NCBI GenBank assembly: GCA_947501275.1
Contig: CANMVD010000001.1
Span: 1,797,251 to 1,861,250 of the forward strand
Direction of reading: 5' to 3'
Origin: an uncultured Tateyamaria sp.
GTDB lineage: Bacteria; Pseudomonadota; Alphaproteobacteria; Rhodobacterales; Rhodobacteraceae
DNA: 64,000 bases
Numbering within the stretch: the first letter of the stretch is position 1; each line of letters begins with the position of its first letter. Shown here one piece after another: positions 35,901 to 43,551 of the stretch. The notes beneath the pieces are model-generated. The model was not told the DNA's origin. It was given only the letters and a program-made list of their open reading frames with translations, and searched no databases. The position numbers and the translations under genes are program-made.

Positions 35901-36570
35901 CGAATACTATAACAGTATAGAAAATATCGACGGTTCCAAAATGAACGATACCGTTGCGGCAGATCATCAAGATAATAGACTAAGGGGGTACGACGGCGAC
36001 GACTTACTAAACGGTCGAAGCGGCTCGGATCGTTTGATAGGCGGAAATGGTAATGATACATTGATCGGCGGAGCAGGCGCGGATGAGTTGAACGGGGGTT
36101 CGGGGACGGGCGATGTTGCTAGCTACGCTACCGCAGTGTCTGGCGTCAGTGTGAATCTCCAAGACAGCAGCCAAAACACTGGAGACGCAGCAGGCGACAT
36201 TTATGTCGGTGTTGAAAACCTTTTAGGTTCGTCATTTGACGACATTTTAGATGGAGATACTTCCGCGAATATAATACGAGGGGGAGACGGAAATGACACA
36301 ATCAGAGGCGGAGGTGGCGCTGATACACTATTCGGCGGAACTGGCCACGATGTCTTTATCTTGACATCAGAAGCATGGAGCGAGGTAACGATTGAAGACT
36401 TTAGCTTCGGAGACGTGATTGATCTCACATTGCTTGCGCTCGACGATGACGGGATTCAAGCTATTGCCGATTCAAACCCGAATAATACAATCCTTTATGC
36501 AGATGGCTTTGAAATATATTTAAATAATTGGAACATAGCTACATATGGCGACCCAACAATTGTATTCTAG
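29962..36570 (+). CDS. Giant RTX (hemolysin-type calcium-binding) exoprotein with Hint tail at N-terminus and DUF4214 domains
   Basis: This 2202-residue predicted type I secretion substrate is acidic. Residues 41-64 are the end of a Hint (intein-like) domain: VYNFEVEGTHTYIADG followed by His61-Asn62. Then comes a long, unique region of about 740 residues with hydrophobic, glycine-rich stretches. RTX nonapeptides (GGxGxDxLxG) begin near residue 808. Two DUF4214-like blocks lie at about 937-1022 and 1068-1173. Many more RTX repeats run to about residue 2130, ending in a C-terminal secretion-type tail. No transporter genes are nearby. It sits after the HlyC-like gene. Adhesin, toxin or surface-layer function cannot be distinguished. 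Confidence 0.85.
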   Translation: MVGMVQHAFSARDVVASLSLPSAEYASRAKNPGGSQSKYHRVYNFEVEGTHTYIADGIRVHNESVLSFLTDAQWAGDINWDTLQDSEGRSFSDPDFTTPNFISGTYNNGTDQTSRYTSFKVEIETDASGNQVAVRRELFTDSEGRLVQVNYVIEDGISVPVSSEIIDGGYIGQSFSNVVTPFLTAAILGEDASAFEQVAANSLLGTFVGAVFEYIGSSIDVVGQADQQVLNGYSGTGLHDAIIGSAGADEGIPNASDEIAENIFEGLGVDLFSNAANYATSALSSWIVAEIFGEATGDTFGGEILQALAFNGVDYIIDAGVYQIFHNVDGLGKAFEGGFNGLPGEVASFDDFLAGINIPQMVLTIGLNRLLPDIETIEGQVASGIAGLAASHLLNATFGQEFIFQGLGQLFGGAGIAAIHPVSMIIGVVVGKIFDSIFEKYPQAYTNVIYNQTSEQFEVGSNWSHGGGDVEIGQNVAEQYVAFMNDLLDESQATEHNAAEVAVQLKLVFGHYEDAILNGSGRTHETLQQAMEARVLDSVQLLQFLDGDQLIARTVDDIALDVKFVDDIQHFGSYSYWKKFLFWKTTKKTVFTEINEDASFGVSNEELVQIASDWNPDSDANIRQIIVQGFNAVYEDLNTGEHTDGLTVEAILSRLSSRDWAEKLLVGRSYELVNHRNIDGDNWFTERVYNKNVTVNYLSDLLYVRALVLRLESMTDASGNLLYSFQTVGEFISELERSDLRVLPESDLFADLQYRLQVASDYNDYLRNQEVYDSLIEEYGQDSAFAKGWVFTLLEAERLGLTDSITRSGTDGDNYFATSSGNDNISGLAGNDTIETFAGNDTIYGDEGDDRLVAGLGDDFVDGGSGNDVVFGGGGQNVLWGGYGNDTVTGGASDDDIRGEAGDDSLFGQGGHDTLNGGQGNDVLFAEEWDEEVDGALIDLVQLYATVLARTPGQGNHLKWLDLVLQDQSKLQNAASSLLGSGEFAVEFGELSDVEFVQQLFDYAYDRDAGDSELDLWTNRLSPEDGSDDTVWTRAEVALFISQSVEADDVWLASGLAQTTAAYQGAWVENVFKLHFALFGGAPTTDQILAWASDLASGGSFDSLVADFVYENSFLDQYADWSDTDFVTEMFRVILERDSGTNGIQRWVDRLSNVNFDRSDLIKQFATGQEYGELINAEIMTWALSNEADDRISGGSGDDTLFGGILSDTFSFDANHIGSDVVVDFEQWDQIELLNFGFTSGAEFQALLTEQDGSVSFNYSDISITFVDASIDLFDNDAMYLFGSELDAIQVTGTDWNNRLSGFVGNDVLNGGAGDDDLHGYSGNDYLVGGIGADHLVGGRGDDSVFGDEGNDTLFGGVGSDSYNGGDGIDLISYVSSETAVSFDLGNDLGIISAGDAEFDTYVGIENATGTLFHDFIGGNEQSNVLVGLYGDDTLVGRSGDDRLSGGFGDDVLRGDEGNDTLEGGIGRDLLVGGSGEDFLDGGADFDVVSYENAAVGLTADLTSVVDGTSDAFGDTFESIEGLHGSDFDDILTGDVFANQLSGRGGSDSLSGGDGNDTLIGDLGADTLIGGNGDDLLVGGLEADSLDGGAGFDVASYETASTGVLVDLDDASQNTGEAAGDLFVEIEGIEGSTGSDDLRGNDADNYLIGGGGDDTLLGRDGNDTLVGGEGADSFIGGQGIDEVNYQDDRFGIFINLTNSSLNAGSALGDVFSSVENIVAGRGNDSIVGDGNDNVIRGGIGNDTVLGGGGKDTLIGGIGGDYFDGGTGRDMVSYEFSTNFVRVDLLNGNYNRGDASGDTILFVENIRGSNFDDRVNGGNVSNHIYAGTGDDFVDGRDGNDKLYGEDGNDNLEGGQGADSLDGGAGTDRAQYTTSNRGITANLLDTTQNTREAEGDVYISIENLLGSKFGDRLFGDNNNNAIWGGDGDDTLSGNDGDDMLYGGGGTDRYWGGSGIDTASYTSGQWVVIDLVDETQNGGDASGEYYNSIENIDGSKMNDTVAADHQDNRLRGYDGDDLLNGRSGSDRLIGGNGNDTLIGGAGADELNGGSGTGDVASYATAVSGVSVNLQDSSQNTGDAAGDIYVGVENLLGSSFDDILDGDTSANIIRGGDGNDTIRGGGGADTLFGGTGHDVFILTSEAWSEVTIEDFSFGDVIDLTLLALDDDGIQAIADSNPNNTILYADGFEIYLNNWNIATYGDPTIVF

Positions 36571-36827
36571 TGTGGACGTGGGTCGCCTTGCTACTGGAAA
36601 GAGACGACATGACTTAAGTCCATGGGCTGCAGACAGACCGGCAAACTACTGAGTGATTTCCGACTTTCAATCTGGTTTCCTTCGCATTCGAAAACTCAGG
36701 AATGGCAGTTTAAATGGTGTTAACTTAAATCCCGCCAGCCGTTACACTGATCATATAGGTGAAGTAAGTATGCTTTAATAAGAGAAAATTTCGCCACGCC
36801 ATAACCGGATAAAATCTGAGGGAGCAC
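36571..36827. other. Intergenic spacer after the RTX gene
   Basis: This AT-rich spacer of 257 bp carries no convincing frame or strong hairpin. It presumably holds the promoter for the next two genes; GAGGGA lies before the 36828 start. Confidence 0.4.
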
Positions 36828-37283
36828 ATGAGGAACATAGAGAGTATAGAAGGTTGGGAGGAGGAGTTGAAGGCAGTCAACCATACGCCAACGAATATTG
36901 AACGAGTTGACGGCTACTCTGGGGACTACGTTCCGATAATACCCCTCGAAATTCCGATCCAAATTGCCGAATATCTTCTGACCGACAGTTGCTTAAGGGC
37001 TGCTGTTAAAAGATTGAGTGCTTGGGATGACCTGTTGCAGGAAAGACACATTTCTGCGGATTCCGATGAGTGGAAAAACAGACACCCTCATAAAGCAAGA
37101 GCGACTTTCAACAACTTCCTTGAATGGTATGCGTGGAAATCCGAAGTGCCATTGTTTAAGCCTGTTTGGCAAATCGCCTGCTTGCAAATTGCGTTTGGGG
37201 TTTTAAATTCGGATTTTCCATCCGTTCGGTCTAAAGAGGTTTTCGATTTCATTAATCAAAACCACGGCAAATATTTCGCATAG
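36828..37283 (+). CDS. Hypothetical protein upstream of the Hint-like gene
   Basis: The 151-residue soluble protein has many Trp and acidic residues. GAGGGA precedes the ATG. No family is recognised. It is followed after 9 bp by the 676-residue Hint-containing gene, so the two are probably cotranscribed. An immunity or chaperone role for a secreted neighbour is a guess from position. Confidence 0.65.
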   Translation: MRNIESIEGWEEELKAVNHTPTNIERVDGYSGDYVPIIPLEIPIQIAEYLLTDSCLRAAVKRLSAWDDLLQERHISADSDEWKNRHPHKARATFNNFLEWYAWKSEVPLFKPVWQIACLQIAFGVLNSDFPSVRSKEVFDFINQNHGKYFA

Positions 37284-37292
37284 AGGTGTATT

Positions 37293-39323
37293 GTGCAAAC
37301 TGTAGTTATGCTAGACGCGTCAAAATTTGGTAATATTTTGAATCAAACAGGCTTCTCTGGTCTCGATGCTCTTCTCAAGCAGGGTGACAAATTCTTCTTC
37401 AGTGAAGACACATTCACTGAAGCTTCACACAGCCTTTCGATTGGCAATCAGGATAGACTGAACGTATGGCTCCAATCAAATAGTGAAAAGATCGTGTCCG
37501 TTGCACAGATAACCGAAAGTGAAAAAGACATTTATGATCCGAAAGGAAAACGTCATACTAGCGGTGGTGGCAACGAGCTCTGGGATATGTCGGCACGAAA
37601 ATTCATGCTTCAAAACGAACAAGCAGGAAGTGACTACGTCTTTAGAGTAATATCGGATGACTCGGATTTCAAAAGAGAAGCTCATCTGTTTGTTACTGAC
37701 ATAGACAAATCATATGATCACTCATCGTACAAGAAATTGATGATCAACCTTACTTATGATCCAGATCTTGATCTGAGTAGAGCACAGTTTGATGCAATTG
37801 TGAGTGCCAATTATCAAACCCCCGGAGGGTTGGGGCAAGGTGTGCTAAATTTTCCCAGAACTTACGAAGACGCGTTAGCTGCGAAAGTGAACTTGAGAAA
37901 GTTAATTGATTCTGGCAGTTTAGAAACTGTCGAAACTATCCGAAAAATTGGCGGCAATTTTGATACCAAGGGCTCTCCTCTGGTTGATGCAACCCAAATC
38001 GCACTTTTGGGCGCGACAATTGTCATAATAAGCGTAAACGCCGACATGTCCGTAGCAGACACGGTAGACGCCCTTGGCTTAGACGCAAGTTCCATGGCAC
38101 TCATTATTGCGGAAGGCTTAGCGCAAGACGCTGCCGTTTCGACAGTAGTTGCGGCTTTGTCGTCGCCTACTCTAGTCGGTGCTCCCCTTGCTGCTGCAGC
38201 GGCGCAAGTATTGAAGCAAGCTTACAATTTGTACCAAAGTGGTGAAGACATAGCAGGCGTTGCCGAGCTTATTACTGCAATTGCCAAAGAGATAACCAAG
38301 CCAGAGTTTCGCCAAGCCGTTGGCGAGGCGTTTGTCGACGAAGTTAGAAACTTTGCGGAAAATCAATACGACGCTTTCAAGTTGATCATCGAGGCCGCTT
38401 CTGACCAGGACAGCTATAAGGCTCTGTTCAAGTTGTTCGGTTTGGAAGAGTGTTTTGGACCGGAGGTATTGATTGATATGTGGCCGCTTAATCCGGAGTT
38501 TGCCCCGGATCCAACTAACTCAAACAAAACCTATGATCAAAGTACTGTCCGCAAGATGATTTGGAGAAAGCCTATTTCGGATGTTCGCGCTGGTGATTGG
38601 GTTGTATCTTTCGACAAAGATAATAGCCTCGTTCCAGGCTATGTTCCCCGAACAAAGTCAAGTGACGTGAAGATTTTGTTGGATTATTTTGGAACAAAGG
38701 TGACACCTGGCCACGTATATTATCGCGCAGATAGCGAAAAGCCATCAAACTTCGAACCGCTGTTGGACATACTATGCGCTGATGGTGTGATCCAAAAACA
38801 GGACGGCAGTTTATTCCGTGCGGCGACAAACGTTCCGATTGGTGACTCGCGTGATGAATTTGTTGTCGCGGTCGCCGGTACTCTTAGTTCGAATGGTAGC
38901 ATTGATGTTAATGAGCGGGGCCGGATCCGCCTTGGGACGAGGTTTTTGATTTTTGACGGAATTGGATATAGGAGCTTCGATGTCGCTGACCTAATCTTTG
39001 CAGCTGGTGGTACCGTCGATAACAATGAGCTGGTTCGCTTTGGGAGTGACGAGGCTTTGCCCTTTCATTGGGATTTTAGTCCGTCGTTGCCTAAGCCGGA
39101 GGATTTCGTTCTGGCTTGCTCTGGAACGACGCTAGAGGAAATCGAAAGAGCTTCGGTCTGGGAACGTTATGAGCCAAACCCGTCGATTACTGACATACTG
39201 CGCCCCTCGAACCAGGTTTCGTCGGCTGAAGGACCACGCAATACTCCGCTAAAAGTCACGCACAATTCACCTTCGTCGAATGTAGCACCCTTTGGTAAAG
39301 TCAAGGGTGGCAACAGCCACTGA
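37293..39323 (+). CDS. Large protein with Hint-domain N-terminal portion and unassigned N-terminus
   Basis: This 676-residue protein starts with GTG at 37293 after GAGGTG. Residues 1-150 resemble a PIN-like alpha/beta fold (VVMLDASKFGNIL, FFFSEDTFTEASHS) but the acidic set is not complete enough to claim it. Residues 215-340 are Ala/Gly-rich helices. From Cys387 a Hint domain begins: CFGPEVLIDM, KPISDVRAGDWVVSFD, then GTKVTPGHVYYRAD. The canonical terminal His-Asn is not found; the last 100 residues end in a polar tail. Hint domains occur in polymorphic toxins and secreted proteins as autocleaving modules. Function is unknown. Confidence 0.65.
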   Translation: MQTVVMLDASKFGNILNQTGFSGLDALLKQGDKFFFSEDTFTEASHSLSIGNQDRLNVWLQSNSEKIVSVAQITESEKDIYDPKGKRHTSGGGNELWDMSARKFMLQNEQAGSDYVFRVISDDSDFKREAHLFVTDIDKSYDHSSYKKLMINLTYDPDLDLSRAQFDAIVSANYQTPGGLGQGVLNFPRTYEDALAAKVNLRKLIDSGSLETVETIRKIGGNFDTKGSPLVDATQIALLGATIVIISVNADMSVADTVDALGLDASSMALIIAEGLAQDAAVSTVVAALSSPTLVGAPLAAAAAQVLKQAYNLYQSGEDIAGVAELITAIAKEITKPEFRQAVGEAFVDEVRNFAENQYDAFKLIIEAASDQDSYKALFKLFGLEECFGPEVLIDMWPLNPEFAPDPTNSNKTYDQSTVRKMIWRKPISDVRAGDWVVSFDKDNSLVPGYVPRTKSSDVKILLDYFGTKVTPGHVYYRADSEKPSNFEPLLDILCADGVIQKQDGSLFRAATNVPIGDSRDEFVVAVAGTLSSNGSIDVNERGRIRLGTRFLIFDGIGYRSFDVADLIFAAGGTVDNNELVRFGSDEALPFHWDFSPSLPKPEDFVLACSGTTLEEIERASVWERYEPNPSITDILRPSNQVSSAEGPRNTPLKVTHNSPSSNVAPFGKVKGGNSH

Positions 39324-39502
39324 GACCTTACTTTCTAACACTATCGCCCCCCCGACCTAAAAACACACGTTGCGGTCGCAAGTAGACCTTTCATAAATTA
39401 GTCACTTGGGCAGAAACGACGAAATGGTTAATTTGACCACAGGCAGTTCAGCCCGGAGTTATCTGGTGCAGTCACCGGACGCGAAGCAAAAGTAAGTCTA
39501 TC

Positions 39503-39823
39503 TCACTTGGCAATCAGCAAATCGTCCAACGCGGTACCTTTTGCGAGCGCGTCCTTCACCCAATTCGGCTGACGGCCTTTGCCCGTCCATGTTTTCGCCG
39601 GGTTTTCCGGATGCGCATATTTTGGAGCGGACTTTGCGCCTTTGGTTTTTGACTTGCTAGTCAGCTCACTTAGGCTGAATCCCATCTCGGCCGCTTTGGC
39701 TTCAACAGCTGCCAGTGCCTCTTTACGCTTGCGTGCTTCAAAGCTCGCTATCGCCTTTGCGGCTTCCTTCTGAATGTCTTTCAACTCGTCCAGTGAAAGC
39801 TTGTCCCATTTGATATTGGCCAT
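39503..39823 (-). CDS. H-NS family nucleoid-associated protein
   Basis: The 106-residue protein has an N-terminal coiled coil (about residues 8-45, oligomerisation). The C-terminal DNA-binding domain has the core motif TWTGKGRQPNW, which contacts the AT-rich minor groove. Mobile elements often carry such proteins to silence their AT-rich cargo. The ATG at 39823 (MANIKWDKLS) is chosen over the longer frame to 40003. The AT-rich cargo block just before it is a plausible target. Confidence 0.9.
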   Translation of the reverse strand: MANIKWDKLSLDELKDIQKEAAKAIASFEARKRKEALAAVEAKAAEMGFSLSELTSKSKTKGAKSAPKYAHPENPAKTWTGKGRQPNWVKDALAKGTALDDLLIAK

Positions 39824-40099
39824 GTCTGTCCCCTTCTTTTCTGTTGCGCTACGACAATCGCGGGTCATGCGCAACACGCAGGGACGCTGTTTGCTTTTAT
39901 TCACGCATGCCGTGCGGATTGTTGCCTGTATAGGTTGATTTCTGGGGACTATCTCCTTGTTTTGATGCGCTATCGCGTCATGCGCCTGCATTCCTTTTTG
40001 CATGCCTCTGTATGATCTTTGCGGAATTCCTTGATCAATTAGATGGGGTGTGTTCCTTATTTGTTCTTAACGTTGAACTTTATTGAGTAAGGAGATTTT
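39824..40099. other. Intergenic region between H-NS gene and 90-residue gene
   Basis: The 276-bp spacer separates divergent genes and should hold both promoters. No gene is seen in it. AAGGAG sits 10 bp before the plus-strand start at 40100. Confidence 0.4.
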
Positions 40100-40372
40100 A
40101 TGAGTACCCAACAAAACAAACCCCAAAACCAACGGGGGCAAAATACAGCCCGCAAACCCTTTATGCTCGGCTATGCTGTGCGCCCCATCGGAGATGGTAA
40201 AAAATCCAATTGGAGCAAGATCGCAGCGGCCTGGGCCCACAAAGATGGTGAAGGCTATGAGGTGCGCTTTGATGCACTTCCCGTGGATGGTCGTCTTGTT
40301 CTGCGCACCATTAAAGATGATCAGCAGCCAGACAATGACCTGGTGGATCATTCCCCTGAGGGTTTTGACTAA
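40100..40372 (+). CDS. Small conserved-type element protein
   Basis: The 90-residue soluble protein begins MSTQQNKPQNQRGQN and has the internal block SKIAAAWAHKDGEGYEVRFD. It ends in an acidic tail. Small proteins of this type sit beside antirestriction and partition genes on alphaproteobacterial mobile elements. A good AAGGAG site precedes the start and an intrinsic terminator follows, so it is a single-gene unit. Function unknown. Confidence 0.75.
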   Translation: MSTQQNKPQNQRGQNTARKPFMLGYAVRPIGDGKKSNWSKIAAAWAHKDGEGYEVRFDALPVDGRLVLRTIKDDQQPDNDLVDHSPEGFD

Positions 40373-40397
40373 AGTTCTGCGTAACTGAGTAAGGAGG

Positions 40398-40428
40398 AGA
40401 GGCGTGCCTTTGGGTGCGCCTCTTTTCT
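40398..40428 (+). terminator. Intrinsic terminator after the 90-residue gene
   Basis: AGAGGCG (40398-40404) pairs with CGCCTCT (40417-40423) and is followed by a T-rich tract. It sits 25 bp after the stop at 40372. Confidence 0.7.
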
Positions 40429-40648
40429 TGTGGGCGCATCCCTTCGGGCCAGGCGCGCGTGAACTGAACCCGCAAACGCGGTTTCAGCCCAGACGGGCTT
40501 TGATCCTTTGCGCAAAAACGAAATGGATTGGGTTGCATTTGATTCTGCCATTCAACAGACGGTCTTTCCAGATCAATTGAGGCGGTCTTCGCCGCCACTT
40601 TCAAATCTTTAACGGGGGAGGCCGAGAGGCTTTGCCTCTTCTCTCCCC

Positions 40649-40799
40649 ACAAGAAAAATAGATCGCACAGGATCTTTCGTTGTCGGCACCCCCGCCACCT
40701 ATAGCGCGCATTGTGTTCCGCAAACCGCTCCCCGGTTTCCGGAAGGCGCGTGGCGGTCACCCCCAACAACGAAGAGATCCTTTCGCCGATTTTTCTTGT
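40649..40799. promoter_or_regulatory. Long imperfect inverted repeat in the ardA leader (candidate single-strand promoter)
   Basis: The arms 40649-40698 and 40750-40799 are each 50 nt and match in inverted orientation over ACAAGAAAAAT, AGGATCT, TTCGTTGT and CCGCCAC blocks. The 51-nt loop carries a smaller hairpin. It lies 78 bp before ardA. In conjugative leading regions such folded single strands (Frpo or ssi type) act as promoters for ardA before second-strand synthesis. That function is inferred. Confidence 0.5.
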
Positions 40800-40831
40800 C
40801 CCCTCCCATCTCCATTCTCGGCGAAGGCCAA

Positions 40832-40849
40832 GGGTTGCAATCGCAACCC
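40832..40849 (+). other. Hairpin in ardA 5' leader
   Basis: GGGTTGC (40832-40838) and GCAACCC (40843-40849) form a 7-bp stem with a 4-nt loop, 28 bp before the ardA start. It could shape the leader RNA, and follows the long inverted repeat. Confidence 0.35.
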
Positions 40850-40876
40850 CTGATCCAAGGAAAAAGGAGATCAAGA

Positions 40877-41383
40877 ATGACCCTGCAACTCCATGCTCAA
40901 CCCTACGATCTGGCCGCAACAGGTTTTTACTTTGACAGCTATGAGGACTTTGCCGCCAAGGCTGCAAAGCTGCGCAATGACTATGGCGACCCAGTCGAAG
41001 AATTCGAAATCCAGTTCATTGATGGTGAGCATATCGATTGTGACTTGGCGCAGGCCATCGGGATCAATCAGGCCAATCTCAAACAGTATTTTGATGCCGT
41101 GGAAGACTGGGACGAAGATGATAAAACCCGCGTCATTCTCGCCGTGGGTGAATGTGGGTATGCCTTTGAGGTGAACACGCACCCAACCGAGTTCGACGTG
41201 GACATCTACCATTTCGAAACGATGCGCGATTTGGCCGAGCATTTTGTAGACGAAGGTCTGTTTGGCGACATTCCTGAGCCGCTGCAATCCTACATCGATT
41301 ATGACGCCATCGCTCGTGATCTGAGCGCCGATCACGCCCAAGCAGAAGTCGCGGGGCAACGCCTGATCTATCGCTGTGCATGA
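40877..41383 (+). CDS. ardA: Antirestriction protein ArdA
   Basis: This 168-residue, strongly acidic protein is a DNA mimic that occupies type I restriction enzymes and protects incoming element DNA. Length and composition fit ArdA. The middle carries the LNDYGDPVEEFEIQ-like segment and FEVNTHPTEFDVDIYH, typical of the family. The ATG at 40877 follows AAGGAGATCAAG. The leader holds a long inverted repeat that may permit early expression during transfer. Confidence 0.9.
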   Translation: MTLQLHAQPYDLAATGFYFDSYEDFAAKAAKLRNDYGDPVEEFEIQFIDGEHIDCDLAQAIGINQANLKQYFDAVEDWDEDDKTRVILAVGECGYAFEVNTHPTEFDVDIYHFETMRDLAEHFVDEGLFGDIPEPLQSYIDYDAIARDLSADHAQAEVAGQRLIYRCA

Positions 41384-41390
41384 CGGGAAT

Positions 41391-41432
41391 GCAGCCCCAA
41401 GCCTTGCCTCACGCGCAAGGCTTCGGGGTGCA
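41391..41432 (+). other. Long hairpin between ardA and the ParB-like gene
   Basis: GCAGCCCCAAGCCTTGC pairs with GCAAGGCTTCGGGGTGC around a 7-nt loop, with two to three mismatches. It lies in the 88-bp gap. No T-run follows, so it may be an attenuator or RNA-stability hairpin instead of a strong terminator. Confidence 0.5.
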
Positions 41433-41471
41433 ATCCAGTGCCGGCAAAATCGATCAACAGGAGATAGACCT

Positions 41472-43169
41472 ATGACTTTGCAACATATCAACATCGACAA
41501 GCTTTCCGTATCCCCCCTCAACGTGCGTAAACAGGGCGCAAAAGACTGCGACGACCTTATTGCCAGCATCCGCGCCCTTGGCGTGCTGCAACCACTCTTG
41601 GTGCGTGCGCTTGAGGACGGGTTCGAGGTTATAGCGGGCCAACGCCGCTTGAATGCATGCCGCATCATTGCCGAGGATTGCGATATCGACCCACTGCCTT
41701 GCCTGATCATGACTGAGGGCGACGATGCCGCCGCAATTGAAGCCTCATTGGCGGAGAACATTGAACGTCTGCCCATGGACGAGGTGGATCAATACAAAGC
41801 CTTCGCCAAACTGATCAAAGAAGGGCGGGAACCTACGGACATTGCCGCGACTTTCGGGATTACTGAACGGATGGTCTCACAGCGGCTTGCTCTGGGACGT
41901 CTGCACCCCCCAATCTTGAACGCATATCGCAAAGATGAACTCCACGCCCGCGACATCCGTATTCTGACCATGGCGAGCCTTAAGCAGCAAAAAGAATGGT
42001 GGGCGCTTGTGAAAGACAAGGATGCCTATGTCCCCACAGGTCAACGCCTCAAGGACTGGCTCTTTGGCGGGGCGCATATCCCGGTTGCCAATGCAATCTT
42101 TGATGTGGAGGCCACCACGCTGCACATCGTGTCTGATCTGTTTGGCACTGACGCCTACTTTGCCGACAGCACGAGATTCTGGATTCACCAGAACGATGCT
42201 TTGTTGAAGGCCGTCGAGACGTACAAAGAAGCAGGCTGGGCGCAGGTGGTGGTCTTGGACGAAGGGGCGTATTTTGCCACATGGGATCACCGCAAAACGC
42301 CCAAGTCTGACGGTGGTAAAGTGTTTGTCACGCGTTCCCATCAGGGTGAGATCGCTTTCTATGAGGGCTACATCACCAATGCGGAAGCCAAGCAGCGAGA
42401 CAGGGCAAAGGCTGATCCGACAACCAAACCCCAATCAGAATTGACCAAGGCCGCACAAAACTACGTTGACTTGCATCGCCATGCCGCCGTGCGGGCAGAT
42501 TTGCTGGGGCAGAGCGGCATCGCATTGCGCTTGATTGCTGCGCACTTGATGGCTGGATCGTCCTTGTGGCGCGTCGAAGCCGATCCTCAGAAAGCAGCTA
42601 AGCCGGAGATTGCCGATAGTCTTGAGTGGAACACGGGGCAAGCAACAATGGAACAAGAGCGCGAAGATATTGCCAAGTTGCTTGGGTTGGACGACAGCAG
42701 CCCACTTGCAAACATCAATGCTGAGTGGGCACCACGCCCTTGTATCTCAGAAATGTTCGCAACTCTCCAAGACCTGTCAGATGCTGACGTTGCGCGCGTT
42801 CTGACCTTTCTGATGGCAGACAGTCTGTCCGCCAAAAGCCCGCTGATCGAGACGCTTGGCAAAGACATGCAGACTGACATGCGTCAGCACTGGACACCGG
42901 AGCCACTGTTCTTCGATCTGGTGCGCGACAAGCAGGTGTTGAACGGGATGGTCGGTGAATACGCAGGTGACACAGTCGCCGCAGAAAACATCACCGAAAC
43001 TGCAAAGACGCAGCGCGCCATTCTGAGCGCCTGCTTGGAGGGCACACGCGATCCAGAAAACACCGAATGGATGCCAGCCTATATGGGGTTTCCGCAAGGG
43101 ACGTATCTGGGCGTTCCATGTGCGGGAGAGGTTCTGGAAGCGAATGGCGAGGTGGCTCAAGCTGCCTAA
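41472..43169 (+). CDS. ParB/RepB/Spo0J-like partition-type protein
   Basis: The 565-residue protein has an N-terminal ParB nuclease-like domain (SVSPLNVRK, IASIRALGVLQPLLVR, VIAGQRRLNACRII, ENIERLPMDEVDQ). A helix-turn-helix follows (IAATFGITERMVSQRLALGRL), then a long C-terminal region. This architecture occurs on plasmids and integrative elements, where it may aid maintenance or act as a regulator. No adjacent ParA is seen; the ParA-like gene at 51620 is distant and of a different type. The ATG at 41472 follows AGGAG. Confidence 0.88.
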   Translation: MTLQHINIDKLSVSPLNVRKQGAKDCDDLIASIRALGVLQPLLVRALEDGFEVIAGQRRLNACRIIAEDCDIDPLPCLIMTEGDDAAAIEASLAENIERLPMDEVDQYKAFAKLIKEGREPTDIAATFGITERMVSQRLALGRLHPPILNAYRKDELHARDIRILTMASLKQQKEWWALVKDKDAYVPTGQRLKDWLFGGAHIPVANAIFDVEATTLHIVSDLFGTDAYFADSTRFWIHQNDALLKAVETYKEAGWAQVVVLDEGAYFATWDHRKTPKSDGGKVFVTRSHQGEIAFYEGYITNAEAKQRDRAKADPTTKPQSELTKAAQNYVDLHRHAAVRADLLGQSGIALRLIAAHLMAGSSLWRVEADPQKAAKPEIADSLEWNTGQATMEQEREDIAKLLGLDDSSPLANINAEWAPRPCISEMFATLQDLSDADVARVLTFLMADSLSAKSPLIETLGKDMQTDMRQHWTPEPLFFDLVRDKQVLNGMVGEYAGDTVAAENITETAKTQRAILSACLEGTRDPENTEWMPAYMGFPQGTYLGVPCAGEVLEANGEVAQAA

Positions 43170-43224
43170 CACAATACAGGCCGTCAGGTGGGGTGACCTG
43201 CCTGATGGTGCTCTGGAAAAATTC

Positions 43225-43257
43225 GGCGCGACGGCCAAAGCCGCCGCGCCTTTTTGG
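43225..43257 (+). terminator. Intrinsic terminator after the ParB-like gene
   Basis: GGCGCG (43225-43230) with CGCGCC (43245-43250) and inner CGGC/GCCG (43232-43235 / 43240-43243) form the stem. TTTTTGGTTT follows directly. It lies 55 bp after the stop. Confidence 0.85.
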
Positions 43258-43551
43258 TTTGTATTAACGGTAGTTGGATGTGATGGTTGGACGAGAAAGT
43301 ATTGTGACGGTTGGTTGGGTTGGTCGAGGTTGCGTGCAAACCAACTTGTGCAGAATATAACGGCACTGCTCGACGGGCGGGAAGCCGAAGTTCGCTGCGG
43401 ATGCAGGAAAGCTCAATCAGGCAAAAGTAAGCAGACATTCGAGCAACTGACGTGCATGTCACGCCAAGCACTGATCCTTACCAGTGATGATCCAACGGCA
43501 GCCAAAATGAAGATGGATAGTCAGGGTCTGTAACACGCAAGTCACAGGAAA
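43258..43551. other. Gap between the ParB terminator and cargo block 2
   Basis: No convincing gene is seen. A short imperfect direct repeat (TGTGATGGTTGG and TGTGACGGTTGG, near 43278 and 43302) is the only structure noted. It is a plausible insertion junction for the cargo. Confidence 0.35.

Noticed and set aside
32385..36350. CRISPR-like or satellite repeat array in the RTX gene
   Set aside because: The repeats code for Ca2+-binding nonapeptides and vary at the nucleotide level; there are no spacers or constant repeats.
37293..37740. PIN-domain nuclease call for the N-terminus of the 676-residue protein
   Set aside because: The start resembles a PIN fold but the conserved acidic residues could not be matched with confidence, so no such call was made.
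40871..41776. Minus-strand frame of 301 codons over ardA and the ParB-like gene
   Set aside because: Both plus-strand genes have clear family motifs; the opposite frame spans two genes and their leader and is a shadow.
43120..43533. Plus-strand frame overlapping the ParB end and its terminator
   Set aside because: It reads across a strong terminator, and its codon use is unlike its neighbours; no ribosome-binding site.
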